From positions 682,001 to 746,000 of the forward strand of contig CAVWNC010000001.1 of the NCBI GenBank assembly GCA_963756455.1: a stretch of 64,000 nt of DNA, in the 5' to 3' direction. Under the pieces are notes generated by a model. The model was given only the letters and a program-made list of their open reading frames with translations. It made no database searches and was not told where the DNA came from. This DNA is from DASQPA01 sp963756455. Its GTDB lineage: Bacteria; Acidobacteriota; Thermoanaerobaculia; Multivoradales; UBA5704. How positions within the stretch are numbered: position 1 is the first letter of the stretch; each line of letters begins with the position of its first letter. Shown piece after piece: positions 23,893-31,968 of the stretch. Made by a program: the position numbers and the translations under genes.

Positions 23893-24984
23893 ATGGACGA
23901 AGCCAGCGCCGCCGCAGCCAGGCCGGAAGACGTGCCCGCTTCTTCCGGCCTCTCTCCCCTCCAGGTCTTCGACCGGGAGCGAGCCTCTCATCCCTGGGGG
24001 GCTGCCTTTCGCGAGTTGACCGCCGAAGACGACAGCCTGCGATGGGCCGTCGCCCGCAACTGGCAGATGGACCCTCGGGTCACGGAGGAACGAGAGACGG
24101 ACGATCTCTTAGCCTCTGGGCATTTCTCGTCGGTCGCCGGTGCGGAGGACTGGTGGGAAGCCCGCTACCTCTACTTCTATGAAGAGATCTGCCGAGGAAG
24201 CGAATCCGCCGTGGTCTCGGCCTATCTTCGACCCACCAACGGGGCGAACCCCGTTACGGCTCGGGTGGCGGGGTTCGATCGGCTCGTCCACGTCGGCTGC
24301 CTCAACTCCATCGTTCGACAGGTCTTGCAGGGAGAGCGGGCCGTGCGGGCCGGAATGGCGCTGCAATCCCTGGTGGGGCGAGGCCTCCCGAGCAAACCGC
24401 TCGGAACCTTCGACCCCAACTGGCTCGATTCCGGGATCGAGGGACTGGCCCGGGTCTTGCTCGACTCCGGGGCGATCGAAGAGGCCGCGGGTGTTCTGGT
24501 CGACGCTTTGGGAGAAAGCGAGCCTCCCTGGTGGGCCTGTTTCGCCCAGGAGGTCCAGTCCGTGCTGGATTCGGGTGACGCCGCGGCGATCTGCTCCTCT
24601 CTGGGCTTGGGGCATCGGCGGCCGGGAGACTGGCTCCTGATCTGGGAGTATCCGGTGAACGAAGTCTCCCGGTTATACCGGCCGACCTCGATCGAGGCTG
24701 GGGGTTCCCCCTACCATCATCCCTCGCCGCCGACCTACCCGATGGGAGTGACCATGCCCCTGGTTCCCGACCTGGCCGCCTGCCGGGAGGTGATCCACCC
24801 GCCGCTGCGGGGCGATCGAGCCGTGCGCTGGTGTACGGGGCGGCTTTTGCGGTTGGAGAGTTCTCTCCCCGGTCGGGATGGGCGTACACTCAAAGAGCTG
24901 CGCAGCCGCCATCGGCAGGAGCTCCAGAGAGAGTTTGCCTCCGGCGACTGCAAATCCTGGTTAGATCGCCATTCCGAGCCATGA
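23893..24984 (+). CDS. Hypothetical protein, paired with the next gene
   Basis: 363 residues, soluble, Trp-rich (DWWEARYLYFYEEICRG, PPWWACFAQEVQ), with helical repeats in the middle (GIEGLARVLLDSGAIEEAAG). No signal peptide and no recognised motif. Its TGA overlaps the ATG of the next gene (ATGA), so the two proteins are probably made together and may interact. The small gene upstream ends 14 bp away, so all three could form one operon. Confidence 0.65.
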   Translation: MDEASAAAARPEDVPASSGLSPLQVFDRERASHPWGAAFRELTAEDDSLRWAVARNWQMDPRVTEERETDDLLASGHFSSVAGAEDWWEARYLYFYEEICRGSESAVVSAYLRPTNGANPVTARVAGFDRLVHVGCLNSIVRQVLQGERAVRAGMALQSLVGRGLPSKPLGTFDPNWLDSGIEGLARVLLDSGAIEEAAGVLVDALGESEPPWWACFAQEVQSVLDSGDAAAICSSLGLGHRRPGDWLLIWEYPVNEVSRLYRPTSIEAGGSPYHHPSPPTYPMGVTMPLVPDLAACREVIHPPLRGDRAVRWCTGRLLRLESSLPGRDGRTLKELRSRHRQELQREFASGDCKSWLDRHSEP

Positions 24985-25757
24985 GCTCCTCAGACCCCCT
25001 CCCGACCCGCTTCGCTGCGGACCTCCAAGAAACCCTCAAGACGGGCGATTCTGCTCGCTTGGCCGAATACCTTAGCGGCAGGCATCTTCCTGCTCTCGGC
25101 AACGACCTCACCCCTGCGGACGTGATCCTCCGCGCTATTGAGCCCGACCCTGGTGTCACAGCTCGGCTGGCTGGATTGCTCGCCGAGGTCTTAGGGGAGG
25201 AATCGGCTCGGCTCAGGGGGAACCAAAACCTTGACGTGCGGAGTCGCTTCAGGCTCCGCAACATCTATGCTCTCGCCGCGGACCTGCCCGCTCAGGCTAA
25301 GCTCTTCTTTGCCCTGCGTCACCACTACGTCCTGGTCGGTGAGCTCAAGCAGCTTTGGAGCACGGCCCTGGCCTATCAGCAGACCGACAATTCACTGGAG
25401 CACTCGTGGCTCGCTGCGCTGACCGCTCCGGATGAAGAAGTCGTCATCATAGGCTGGCGCGGTCTCCTCTGGATCCCGCCCAGGAAGCGGCTCTCTGACG
25501 TCATCATCAATGTCGATCGACTTGAGAAGGGTCTCCTGGTCCTTCATGACTCCGTCAAGGACCGGGAGAATGGCTCCGATCTCCTCCGGTATGCTCTCGA
25601 GATCCTCGGTGAGACCTATCCTCGCTCTTCCCGCTTCTGGGAGGCTTCCCTCGGACCCCGGGTCGGCAACTGGCCGGAAGTCCTCCAGCAGGAGGTGTTT
25701 CGCCGGTGGCCCCTCTTGAGACAGTCTGCAAAGCGGTCCCGGCTCCTCGCTGGATAA
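24981..25757 (+). CDS. Hypothetical protein, translationally coupled
   Basis: 258 residues from ATG 24981, overlapping the preceding stop by 4 nt. Mostly helical and soluble: RFAADLQETLKTGDSARLAEYL, ARLAGLLAEVLGEESARL, YALEILGETYPRSSRFWEAS. No family or catalytic motif recognised. Slightly lower GC than its neighbours. The coupling points to joint function with the 363-residue protein. Confidence 0.65.
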   Translation: MSSSDPLPTRFAADLQETLKTGDSARLAEYLSGRHLPALGNDLTPADVILRAIEPDPGVTARLAGLLAEVLGEESARLRGNQNLDVRSRFRLRNIYALAADLPAQAKLFFALRHHYVLVGELKQLWSTALAYQQTDNSLEHSWLAALTAPDEEVVIIGWRGLLWIPPRKRLSDVIINVDRLEKGLLVLHDSVKDRENGSDLLRYALEILGETYPRSSRFWEASLGPRVGNWPEVLQQEVFRRWPLLRQSAKRSRLLAG

Positions 25758-25838
25758 GTTGGCCGGCAGATCGTTTTCAGCGCCGCCGGGGGAGGGCACC
25801 TTGTTCCCCGGCGCCTGCCCTCATAGGATAGGCGCCGC

Positions 25839-26819
25839 ATGCCCACTCCAGAACGCAACTTCTTAGTCACCGGAGCCCTCGGCCAGATCGGCTCGGAGCT
25901 CGTCCCCGCCCTCCGCGCCCGCTACGGCGCCGAGCGGGTCATCGCGACCGACATCCGCATGCCGCCCCGCGGCACCGGCGATGTCGGCGCCACCGGACCC
26001 TTCGATTTCGTCGACACCACGAACCAGCGCCATATCCAGGAGGCGGTGCGCCGCCACGACGTGGGGACGGTCTTTCACTTGGCCGCCCTCCTCTCGGCGG
26101 TGGCCGAGGACCGGCCGCAGGTGGCCTGGGACATCAACATGGGGGGCGTCTTCCGGGTGTTGGAGGTGGCGCGCCAGAACAACTGCGCCGTCTTCGTGCC
26201 GAGCTCGATCGGCGCCTTCGGCCCCACCACGCCGCCCGACCACACGCCGCAGGACACCATCCAGCGACCTACGACGATGTACGGCGTCACCAAGGTGGCG
26301 GGGGAGCTCCTCTGCGACTACTACCACCAGCGCTTCGGCATCGACACCCGCGGCGTGCGCTTCCCCGGCATCATCTCGCACGTCACCCTGGCCGGCGGCG
26401 GCACCACGGACTACGCGGTCGACATCTTCTACGAGGCGATCCGGCACAAGCACTACACCTGCTTTCTGAAGCCCGACACCTGCCTCGACATGATGTACAT
26501 GCCCGACGCCGTCAAGGCGGCGATCGACGTCATGGCGGCCGATCCGGGGCGCCTCGAGCACCGGAACGCCTTCAACGTCACCGCCATGAATTTCACCCCC
26601 GAGCGCCTGGCCGAGGAGATCCGGAAGCACATCCCCGGCTTCCTCCTCGACTACCGGATCGATCCCGTGCGGCAGGCGATCGCCGACTCCTGGCCGAATT
26701 CGATCGACGATCGCTCGGCCCGCCGCGAGTGGGACTGGTCCCCCGACTACGACCTCGCGAGCATGACCCGGGACATGTTGGAAAATCTCGAAAAGAAGCT
26801 CACCGCGGACCCGGCCTGA
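25839..26819 (+). CDS. NAD-dependent L-threonine 3-dehydrogenase (SDR/epimerase type)
   Basis: 326 residues of an extended SDR fold: NAD motif TGALGQIGSEL at 11-21, FHLAALLSA, and catalytic YGVTK following MYG, with VRFPGIISH. This matches the epimerase-like threonine dehydrogenases, which oxidise L-threonine to 2-amino-3-ketobutyrate. The decisive context is the gene for glycine C-acetyltransferase 31 bp downstream, which takes the product on to glycine and acetyl-CoA. A symbol is withheld because this SDR type is not homologous to the zinc-dependent Tdh. Confidence 0.9.
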   Translation: MPTPERNFLVTGALGQIGSELVPALRARYGAERVIATDIRMPPRGTGDVGATGPFDFVDTTNQRHIQEAVRRHDVGTVFHLAALLSAVAEDRPQVAWDINMGGVFRVLEVARQNNCAVFVPSSIGAFGPTTPPDHTPQDTIQRPTTMYGVTKVAGELLCDYYHQRFGIDTRGVRFPGIISHVTLAGGGTTDYAVDIFYEAIRHKHYTCFLKPDTCLDMMYMPDAVKAAIDVMAADPGRLEHRNAFNVTAMNFTPERLAEEIRKHIPGFLLDYRIDPVRQAIADSWPNSIDDRSARREWDWSPDYDLASMTRDMLENLEKKLTADPA

Positions 26820-26850
26820 TCCGGCTCGGAACCTCAGCAAGGAGAACTGC

Positions 26851-28083
26851 ATGCCCGTCGAACGTTTCGAGAAGGCCCTGTCGAACGAGCTCACCGCTTT
26901 GGCCGAGCGCGGCACGAGGAAGGGTGCCGAATCGGTCATCACCCGGTTGGTACCGGCACGAGATGGGCGCGGCCCGCGCTACCTCCTGGCGGGCGAGGGC
27001 GACCGCCCCTTCCTCAAGATGAACTCGAACAACTACCTGGGGATGTCGGGACACCCGCGGGTGATCGCCGCCGAGGAGGAGACCACCCGCGAGCTCGGCG
27101 CCGGACCGGGGGCGGTGCGCTTCATCAGCGGCACTTACGGGGTGCACGTCGAGCTCGAACGCCGGCTGGCCGCCTTCCATGGCCGCGAATCGGGGATGGC
27201 TTTCAGCTCCGCCTACGCGACGATCCTCGGCGTCCTCGTGCCGCTCATCACGGCCGAGACCGCCTTGATCTCGGACGAGCTCAACCACAACTGCATCATC
27301 AACGCCATGCGCCTCGCCCGGCCGAAAGAGAAGCTGATCTACAAGCACCTCGACCTGGCGGACCTGGACGCCAAGCTGGCGGCCGCGGCCGCGGGCAACG
27401 CCGCCCGGGCGGTCGTCGTCACCGACGGCATCTTCAGCATGCGGGGCGACCACGCGCCGCTCCCGGAAGTCGTCGCCGTCGTCCGCAAGTACGACGACCG
27501 GTTCCCGGAAAACGCCGTCCTCGTCGTCGACGACTCGCACGGGGTGGGCGCCTTCGGCAAAACCGGGCGGGGCACCGAGGAGTACACCGGCGCCCGGGCG
27601 GACGTCCTCGTCGCCACCCTGGGCAAGGCCCTGGGGGTGAACGGCGGCTACGTCGTGGGCTCGAAGACCTTGACCGACTACCTGCGGGAGACGGCGCCGA
27701 CCTACATCTATTCGAACCCCATCACCTGCGGCGAGGCGGCGGCGGCGGCCGAGGCGCTCGCCATCCTCGACAGCCCCGAGGGGGTGAAGCTCCTCGGCCA
27801 CCTGCGGGAGATGACGGTGAAATTCAAGGACGGCATCGTGGCTCTGGGCTACGAGACCCTCTCCGGCGAGCACCCGGTGGTGCCGCTCATGGTCCGCGAC
27901 ACGGCGAAGACGACCGCCCTCGTCAAGCATCTCCGCGAGCAGGGCATCCTCGCCACGGGCCTCAAGTACCCCGTCGTCCCCCGGGGCGACGAGGAGATCC
28001 GCTTCCAGATCTCCGCCGACCACACGCCGAAAGACGTCGACGAGACTCTGGCGGCCCTCGCGAGCTTCCCGGGGCGGGGATAG
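26851..28083 (+). CDS. kbl: Glycine C-acetyltransferase (2-amino-3-ketobutyrate CoA ligase)
   Basis: 410 residues, the usual size. PLP-dependent alpha-oxoamine synthase: NSNNYLGMSGHPRV, SSAYATILGVLVPL, VVDDSHGVGAFGKTGRG (Asp and His binding PLP), and the Schiff-base lysine in ATLGKALGVNGGYVVGSK (Lys259). It splits 2-amino-3-ketobutyrate with CoA to glycine and acetyl-CoA. AAGGAG precedes ATG 26851. It is coupled to the threonine dehydrogenase gene upstream, which separates it from BioF-type paralogues. Confidence 0.93.
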   Translation: MPVERFEKALSNELTALAERGTRKGAESVITRLVPARDGRGPRYLLAGEGDRPFLKMNSNNYLGMSGHPRVIAAEEETTRELGAGPGAVRFISGTYGVHVELERRLAAFHGRESGMAFSSAYATILGVLVPLITAETALISDELNHNCIINAMRLARPKEKLIYKHLDLADLDAKLAAAAAGNAARAVVVTDGIFSMRGDHAPLPEVVAVVRKYDDRFPENAVLVVDDSHGVGAFGKTGRGTEEYTGARADVLVATLGKALGVNGGYVVGSKTLTDYLRETAPTYIYSNPITCGEAAAAAEALAILDSPEGVKLLGHLREMTVKFKDGIVALGYETLSGEHPVVPLMVRDTAKTTALVKHLREQGILATGLKYPVVPRGDEEIRFQISADHTPKDVDETLAALASFPGRG

Positions 28084-28109
28084 AGGGGCCCGGCGGGCTT
28101 CAGGCTCCC

Positions 28110-29756
28110 ATGCCCCGCCGTCCCAAACCCTCCCGCAAACCTTCCCGCCAACCCTCCCGGGAGACGCGCCCGGAGGTCGTCGAGAGGCCGGAGCCCCTCT
28201 CCCGCTCGCTCCTCTGGCGGCTCCAGCGCAACTTCTACGACCGCGCGGGAGTCCAGGCGTGGACCGAAGGGATCGTCCCGCACTACATCACGAGCAACCC
28301 CTGGATCGCCGACGGCTACGCCCGGGTCGTCCTCGGCTGGCTGCGCGACGGGGTCGCGGCCGGGACGATCGATCCCGCGGCGCCCGTTCACATCGTCGAG
28401 CTGGGCTGTGGGCCGGGGCGTTTCGGCTATCTCTTTCTGCACCGTCTGCTCGACCTCCTCGGCCGCTCGTCTCTCGCGCACCTCAGGGTCCGCTACGTCT
28501 TGACCGACTTCACCGAGAGCAACCTGGACGTCCTCCGCTCCCATCCCTCGCTCCAGACCCTCGTCGCGGCCGGGGTGCTCGACTTCGCGCGCTACGACGC
28601 CGGGACGGACGACGAGATGTCCCTCAGTCATTCTGGCGACGTGCTCGCCCCGGGGAGCCTCAGAAACCCGCTCGCGGTGATCGCCAACTATCTCTTCGAC
28701 GGCCTGCCCCAGGACTGCTTCTTTTTCGACGACGGCGGTGCTCTGGAGAGGGGCCTCGTTTCTCTCGTCTCCCCCCGACCGGAGCCTATCCGCGACGATC
28801 CGGAGATCCTCGAACGGGTGGAGATCCACTGGAGCCGGCGCGCGGTCGTCGGAGCTCCCTACGGCGAGCCGGACCTCGATCGCCTCCTCGCCCACTACGG
28901 CGAGCGCCTGCGGAGCACGGCGCTCCTCTTCCCGGTGGGGGCGCTGCGCTGCCTGCGGAACCTCGCCCTTCTCTCCGGCGGACGCCTGCTCCTCCTCTCG
29001 GCCGACAAGGGCTACTGTGAGGAGGCCCTGCTCCACGGGCGGGAGGAGCCCGGCTTCGCCATCCACGGCAGCCTGTCGATGATGGTCAACTATCACGCGA
29101 TCGGCCAGTTCTTCCACGCGGAGGGGGGCGACTTCCTCGCCGCCACCCCGCTCTCGACCGGGCTCCAGGTGGTGGCCGGCCTCCTCGGGATGCCGGACGG
29201 GAGCGCCGAGGCCCGGCTGGCCTTCGACGACGCCGTCGAGCGCCGCAATCCCGACGACTTCTTCAGCCTGAAGATCGCCGTCGAGACCGGCTATTCGAGC
29301 CTGGCCCTGCCGCAGCTCCTCGCCTGGCTGCGGCTCTCCGGCTGGGACGCCAACGTCTTCCTCGGCTGCCTTCCTTTCCTCGTCTCCTGGGTCGAGGCCG
29401 AGGCCACTTCCGCCGCCGAGCGCGAAGATCTGCGCGCGGCGGCGCTCCGGGTCTGGGAGACCTATTTCCCCCTCCGCGAGGCGCGCGACCTCGCCTTCCA
29501 CGTCGGGGCCCTCCTCTGCCAGCTCGGCGACTACGCCGCGGCCCTCCCCTGCTTCGAGAGCTCGCTCGCCCTCTACGGCCCGAACCCCGCGACGCTCTAC
29601 AACCTTGGGCTCTGCTACTTCTCGCTCGGCCAGCTCGACGAGGCCGAAGCCTGCGTCGACGAAGCCCTCAACGCGGAGCCCGACCTCGTGGACGCCCAGG
29701 TCTTGAGGACCGAGATCGCGGCCGCTCGGGGGACCATCGACCCAAATTTGAAATAG
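28110..29756 (+). CDS. SAM-dependent methyltransferase with C-terminal TPR repeats
   Basis: 548 residues. The N-terminus is a basic Pro/Arg tail. A MidA-like Rossmann domain follows, with SAM motif IVELGCGPGRFGYLFLHRLL, YVLTDFTESNL and IANYLFDGLPQD. Residues about 360-545 hold helices ending in TPR units (PCFESSLALYGPNPATLYNL, CYFSLGQLDEAEACVDEALN). The substrate is unknown; the TPRs suggest a protein partner or substrate. A fragment resembling the 3' end of this gene occurs at 30401-30480, so a second copy once lay downstream. Confidence 0.82.
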   Translation: MPRRPKPSRKPSRQPSRETRPEVVERPEPLSRSLLWRLQRNFYDRAGVQAWTEGIVPHYITSNPWIADGYARVVLGWLRDGVAAGTIDPAAPVHIVELGCGPGRFGYLFLHRLLDLLGRSSLAHLRVRYVLTDFTESNLDVLRSHPSLQTLVAAGVLDFARYDAGTDDEMSLSHSGDVLAPGSLRNPLAVIANYLFDGLPQDCFFFDDGGALERGLVSLVSPRPEPIRDDPEILERVEIHWSRRAVVGAPYGEPDLDRLLAHYGERLRSTALLFPVGALRCLRNLALLSGGRLLLLSADKGYCEEALLHGREEPGFAIHGSLSMMVNYHAIGQFFHAEGGDFLAATPLSTGLQVVAGLLGMPDGSAEARLAFDDAVERRNPDDFFSLKIAVETGYSSLALPQLLAWLRLSGWDANVFLGCLPFLVSWVEAEATSAAEREDLRAAALRVWETYFPLREARDLAFHVGALLCQLGDYAAALPCFESSLALYGPNPATLYNLGLCYFSLGQLDEAEACVDEALNAEPDLVDAQVLRTEIAAARGTIDPNLK

Positions 29757-29822
29757 AATCTGAATCTCTGTCACCAAAAGAGGAGCGGGGATTTCCCCCG
29801 CTGTCCCTCGGAGGAGGTTCCG

Positions 29823-30332
29823 ATGTCCAGCACAGCTGTCGGTCGAGCGGCGTACCGTCTGTCCCTGATCGTCTTGATCTCCATCGCCAGCCCCGGCGTC
29901 ACCTCGACTCTTTATGCCCAGGGCTCCATGTCTCCCTTCAGCGGGGCGAACGGCGGAGGTGACTACAAGGATCCGGCCCAGAAGGCGGCCGGTGCCTACT
30001 CCCGGGGTATGAAGGCCAAGCGTCAGGCCGAAGGGGAGAAGGCCCCCCAGGCCCAGCGCAAGCTTCTGGAAAGGGCCAAGAACGAGCTCGGCAAGTCCGT
30101 GGGCTACTCGGCGAGCTACGACAGCCTCCTGGCCCTGGGCCAAGTCGAGCTCGCTTTGGGGGAGAAGGCCGCCGCCCTCCAGAGCTGTACCCATGCCCTG
30201 AGCTGGAAGCCCGCCGCCCCTGAGGCCGTGGCCTGTCAGAGCGAGGCGGGGAGGACGATCGTCACCAGTGTCCAGGCCGCTTCGGCGCCGGTCCCGGCCG
30301 CCGTGGGTACGGAGCCCGCGCCTCCCCAGTAG
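29823..30332 (+). CDS. Small secreted TPR-like protein
   Basis: 169 residues. A strong RBS (GGAGGAGG) precedes ATG 29823. Signal peptide ends near LYAQ-GS. The mature part is a single helical hairpin set (AQRKLLERAKNELGKSVGYS, LGQVELALGEKAAALQSC) like one or two TPR units, then an Ala/Pro-rich tail. Probably periplasmic. Function unknown; similar small TPR proteins are common near acidobacterial envelope genes. Confidence 0.72.
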   Translation: MSSTAVGRAAYRLSLIVLISIASPGVTSTLYAQGSMSPFSGANGGGDYKDPAQKAAGAYSRGMKAKRQAEGEKAPQAQRKLLERAKNELGKSVGYSASYDSLLALGQVELALGEKAAALQSCTHALSWKPAAPEAVACQSEAGRTIVTSVQAASAPVPAAVGTEPAPPQ

Positions 30333-30400
30333 GCCCCTTATCTGGGCCTTCCTCTCTCACGCAGGAGAGGTGGGCCCTTCCCCTTCGTCCGGATAAAAAA

Positions 30401-30480
30401 GCCTCTGCGTCGACGAGACCCTCCCCCCAGGTTTTGAGGGCCGAGATCGCGGCGGCCCGGGGGGGGACAATACTGTAGAG
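30401..30480 (+). pseudogene. Remnant of a second methyltransferase-TPR gene (3' end)
   Basis: AGCCTCTGCGTCGACGAGACC and then AGGTTTTGAGGGCCGAG...GCGGCCCGGGGGG match the last codons of the gene at 28110-29756 (CVDEAL and QVLRTEIAAARGTI), with about two dozen bases missing between the blocks. The reading gives QVLRAEIAAARGGTIL then a stop. It looks like the residue of a tandem duplicate, after loss of the rest. Confidence 0.55.
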
Positions 30481-30543
30481 TAGAGGAGGAGCTGATCGTG
30501 CCCACCTGAGCGCGACGGTTTCACCCGAGAGGAGGCAGGAGCG

Positions 30544-30789
30544 ATGGGGAGACCCCGGCGAGCCGAAATTCAATTTGAGCCCGATCAATACCAGCGGCTG
30601 GAAGGAATCGCCAGGCAGCATGGAGTTTCCCTGTCCGAGCTGATCCGGGAGACGGTTTTGGAGCGATATACACCCGCTGCCAACAAGTCCCAACAGGCCC
30701 TGGAGGAGATCTGTAATCTGCAGATTCCGCTTGAAGACTGGGAGTCTCTCGAAGAGGAGATCGCCCAAGCCCATGGCGGTCTTCCTTGA
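30544..30789 (+). CDS. Ribbon-helix-helix antitoxin of a PIN toxin
   Basis: 81 residues. N-terminal RHH: AEIQFEPDQYQRLEGIARQHGVSLSELIRETV binds operator DNA; the acidic C-terminus (LEDWESLEEEIAQAHGG) should wrap the toxin. GGCAGGAG precedes ATG 30544. Its end overlaps the toxin gene by 17 bp. Confidence 0.88.
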   Translation: MGRPRRAEIQFEPDQYQRLEGIARQHGVSLSELIRETVLERYTPAANKSQQALEEICNLQIPLEDWESLEEEIAQAHGGLP

Positions 30790-31204
30790 CACCAACGTTT
30801 TCCTCTTTGCAGCAGGGGCCGACCATCCCTTGCGCCAAGCCAGCCAGGAGGTTCTGCGGCGTGTAGCGCAGGGACAGCTCGCCGCTACGACCAGCACCGA
30901 GGTCGTGCAAGAGATCCTCTATGTACTCCACCGCCGAGGCTTGGCCGAGGTCGGGCGGAAGTTGGCTCGAAACGCGCTGCTCCTCTTTCCAGACGTCTTA
31001 CCCATCACCCGCGCCGACATGCTGACCGCCTGCGATCTGCTGGAGAGCTACCCGGATCTTCCTACCCGCGACGCGGTTCATGCGGCCACCGCCCTCAACA
31101 ACAGGCTCACCGCGGTGATCACCTCCGACACCCATTTCCGGGACCTGAAGGAAGTTCGTTGGGTCCCCCTGGCGGACGCCCACCTCTTCGTGGAGAGCCG
31201 CTGA
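30773..31204 (+). CDS. PIN-domain VapC-like toxin
   Basis: 143 residues from ATG 30773. Acidic PIN positions: D in VFLDTNVFLFA, E in STEVVQEIL, D in PTRDAVHAATALNN and D in VITSDTHFRDL. An RNase toxin paired with the upstream RHH antitoxin. Length and pairing are typical of VapBC. Confidence 0.92.
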   Translation: MAVFLDTNVFLFAAGADHPLRQASQEVLRRVAQGQLAATTSTEVVQEILYVLHRRGLAEVGRKLARNALLLFPDVLPITRADMLTACDLLESYPDLPTRDAVHAATALNNRLTAVITSDTHFRDLKEVRWVPLADAHLFVESR

Positions 31205-31225
31205 TCCCCCTCCGAACAAAAAAAG

Positions 31226-31252
31226 AGCCGCCGGAGAAGGAGTCCGACGGCT
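31226..31252. terminator. Hairpin after the VapC-like gene, with flanking A-run
   Basis: AGCCG-C-CGGA pairs with TCCG-A-CGGCT (one mismatch). Seven A residues precede it on the plus strand, so it would be a proper terminator only for minus-strand transcription; on the plus strand it lacks a T-run. It may work both ways between 31204 and the MarR gene. Confidence 0.4.
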
Positions 31253-31403
31253 ATTGGCTTGAAGCGCCTTCGTAAACTAAGTTGCCGCACCCCCCCCTCG
31301 CGGGGACAAGAATCTTCGACGAGTTTTTGACAGAGGTACGACGGCCTCCGAGAGGGAAGGCCGGCCGAGGCTCACCGCGGAGCGAGGACGATCGTTTTCC
31401 CCC

Positions 31404-31432
31404 TTGCGGCCGGGCGATCAAAACGCTACGAT
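31404..31432 (+). promoter_or_regulatory. Sigma70-like promoter of the marR-type gene, leaderless
   Basis: TTGCGG (31404-31409), 17-bp spacer, TACGAT (31427-31432). The ATG at 31439 is 6 nt later and lacks an RBS, so the mRNA is probably leaderless. Confidence 0.55.
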
Positions 31433-31438
31433 TCAGGC

Positions 31439-31882
31439 ATGAACGATCCCTTGGTCACGCCGCACTCCGTCCCCGCGCCCATGGCCTTCCTCCTCATCGG
31501 GTCGGTGCACCAGCTGGAGGCCCGGCTGGATGCGGCCTTGGGGCAGGTGGGACTGTCGCTCGCCAAGTTCGGGGTGATCGCGAAGCTGGTGGCGGCGGGG
31601 GAGCCGGTGGCCCTCGGATGCCTCGCCGAGCGCTGCAGCTGCGTGCGCTCGAACATGACCCAGCTCGTCGACCGCCTGGAGGCCGAGCACCTGGTGGAGC
31701 GGGTCTCCGATCCCGGCGACCGCCGCTCGGTGCGCGCCGCCCTGACCGATCTGGGGCAGCTCCGCTATGCCGAGGGATCGCGCATCCTCGCGGCGGCCGA
31801 GGACACCATCTTCGCCGGCTTGGCCGACGCCGAGCGGACGACCCTCGCACGGCTCGTCCGCCAAATGGGGCAGGAGACCTGA
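31439..31882 (+). CDS. MarR-family transcriptional regulator
   Basis: 147 residues with winged-helix core: LSLAKFGVIAKLVAAGEPVALGCLAERCSCVRSNMTQLVDRLEAE, then wing DPGDRRSVRAALTDLG. Cysteines in the recognition region (CLAERCSC) could sense electrophiles or oxidants, which fits the flavin reductase gene 86 bp downstream. MarR proteins usually repress their neighbour until a ligand binds. The spacer contains GTTC/GAAC half-sites that may form the operator. Confidence 0.88.
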   Translation: MNDPLVTPHSVPAPMAFLLIGSVHQLEARLDAALGQVGLSLAKFGVIAKLVAAGEPVALGCLAERCSCVRSNMTQLVDRLEAEHLVERVSDPGDRRSVRAALTDLGQLRYAEGSRILAAAEDTIFAGLADAERTTLARLVRQMGQET

Positions 31883-31968
31883 GGGCGGGCATCCCCCCTT
31901 TTTTATCCAGATCGTTCAGATCTGCACCTTCGAGGTACGAACAGTTCATTGGTAACGGAGAGACGACG

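Noticed and set aside
29785..29805. AGCGGGG/CCCCGCT hairpin before the small secreted protein
   Set aside because: It is only 7 bp and leaves the strong RBS free; chance is likely in GC-rich DNA.
27849..30194. Long minus-strand open frame opposite kbl and the methyltransferase-TPR gene
   Set aside because: No motifs, and it covers three well-supported plus-strand genes.
31900..31968. MarR operator in the spacer before the reductase gene
   Set aside because: Only scattered GTTC/GAAC half-sites are visible; no clear palindrome to annotate.
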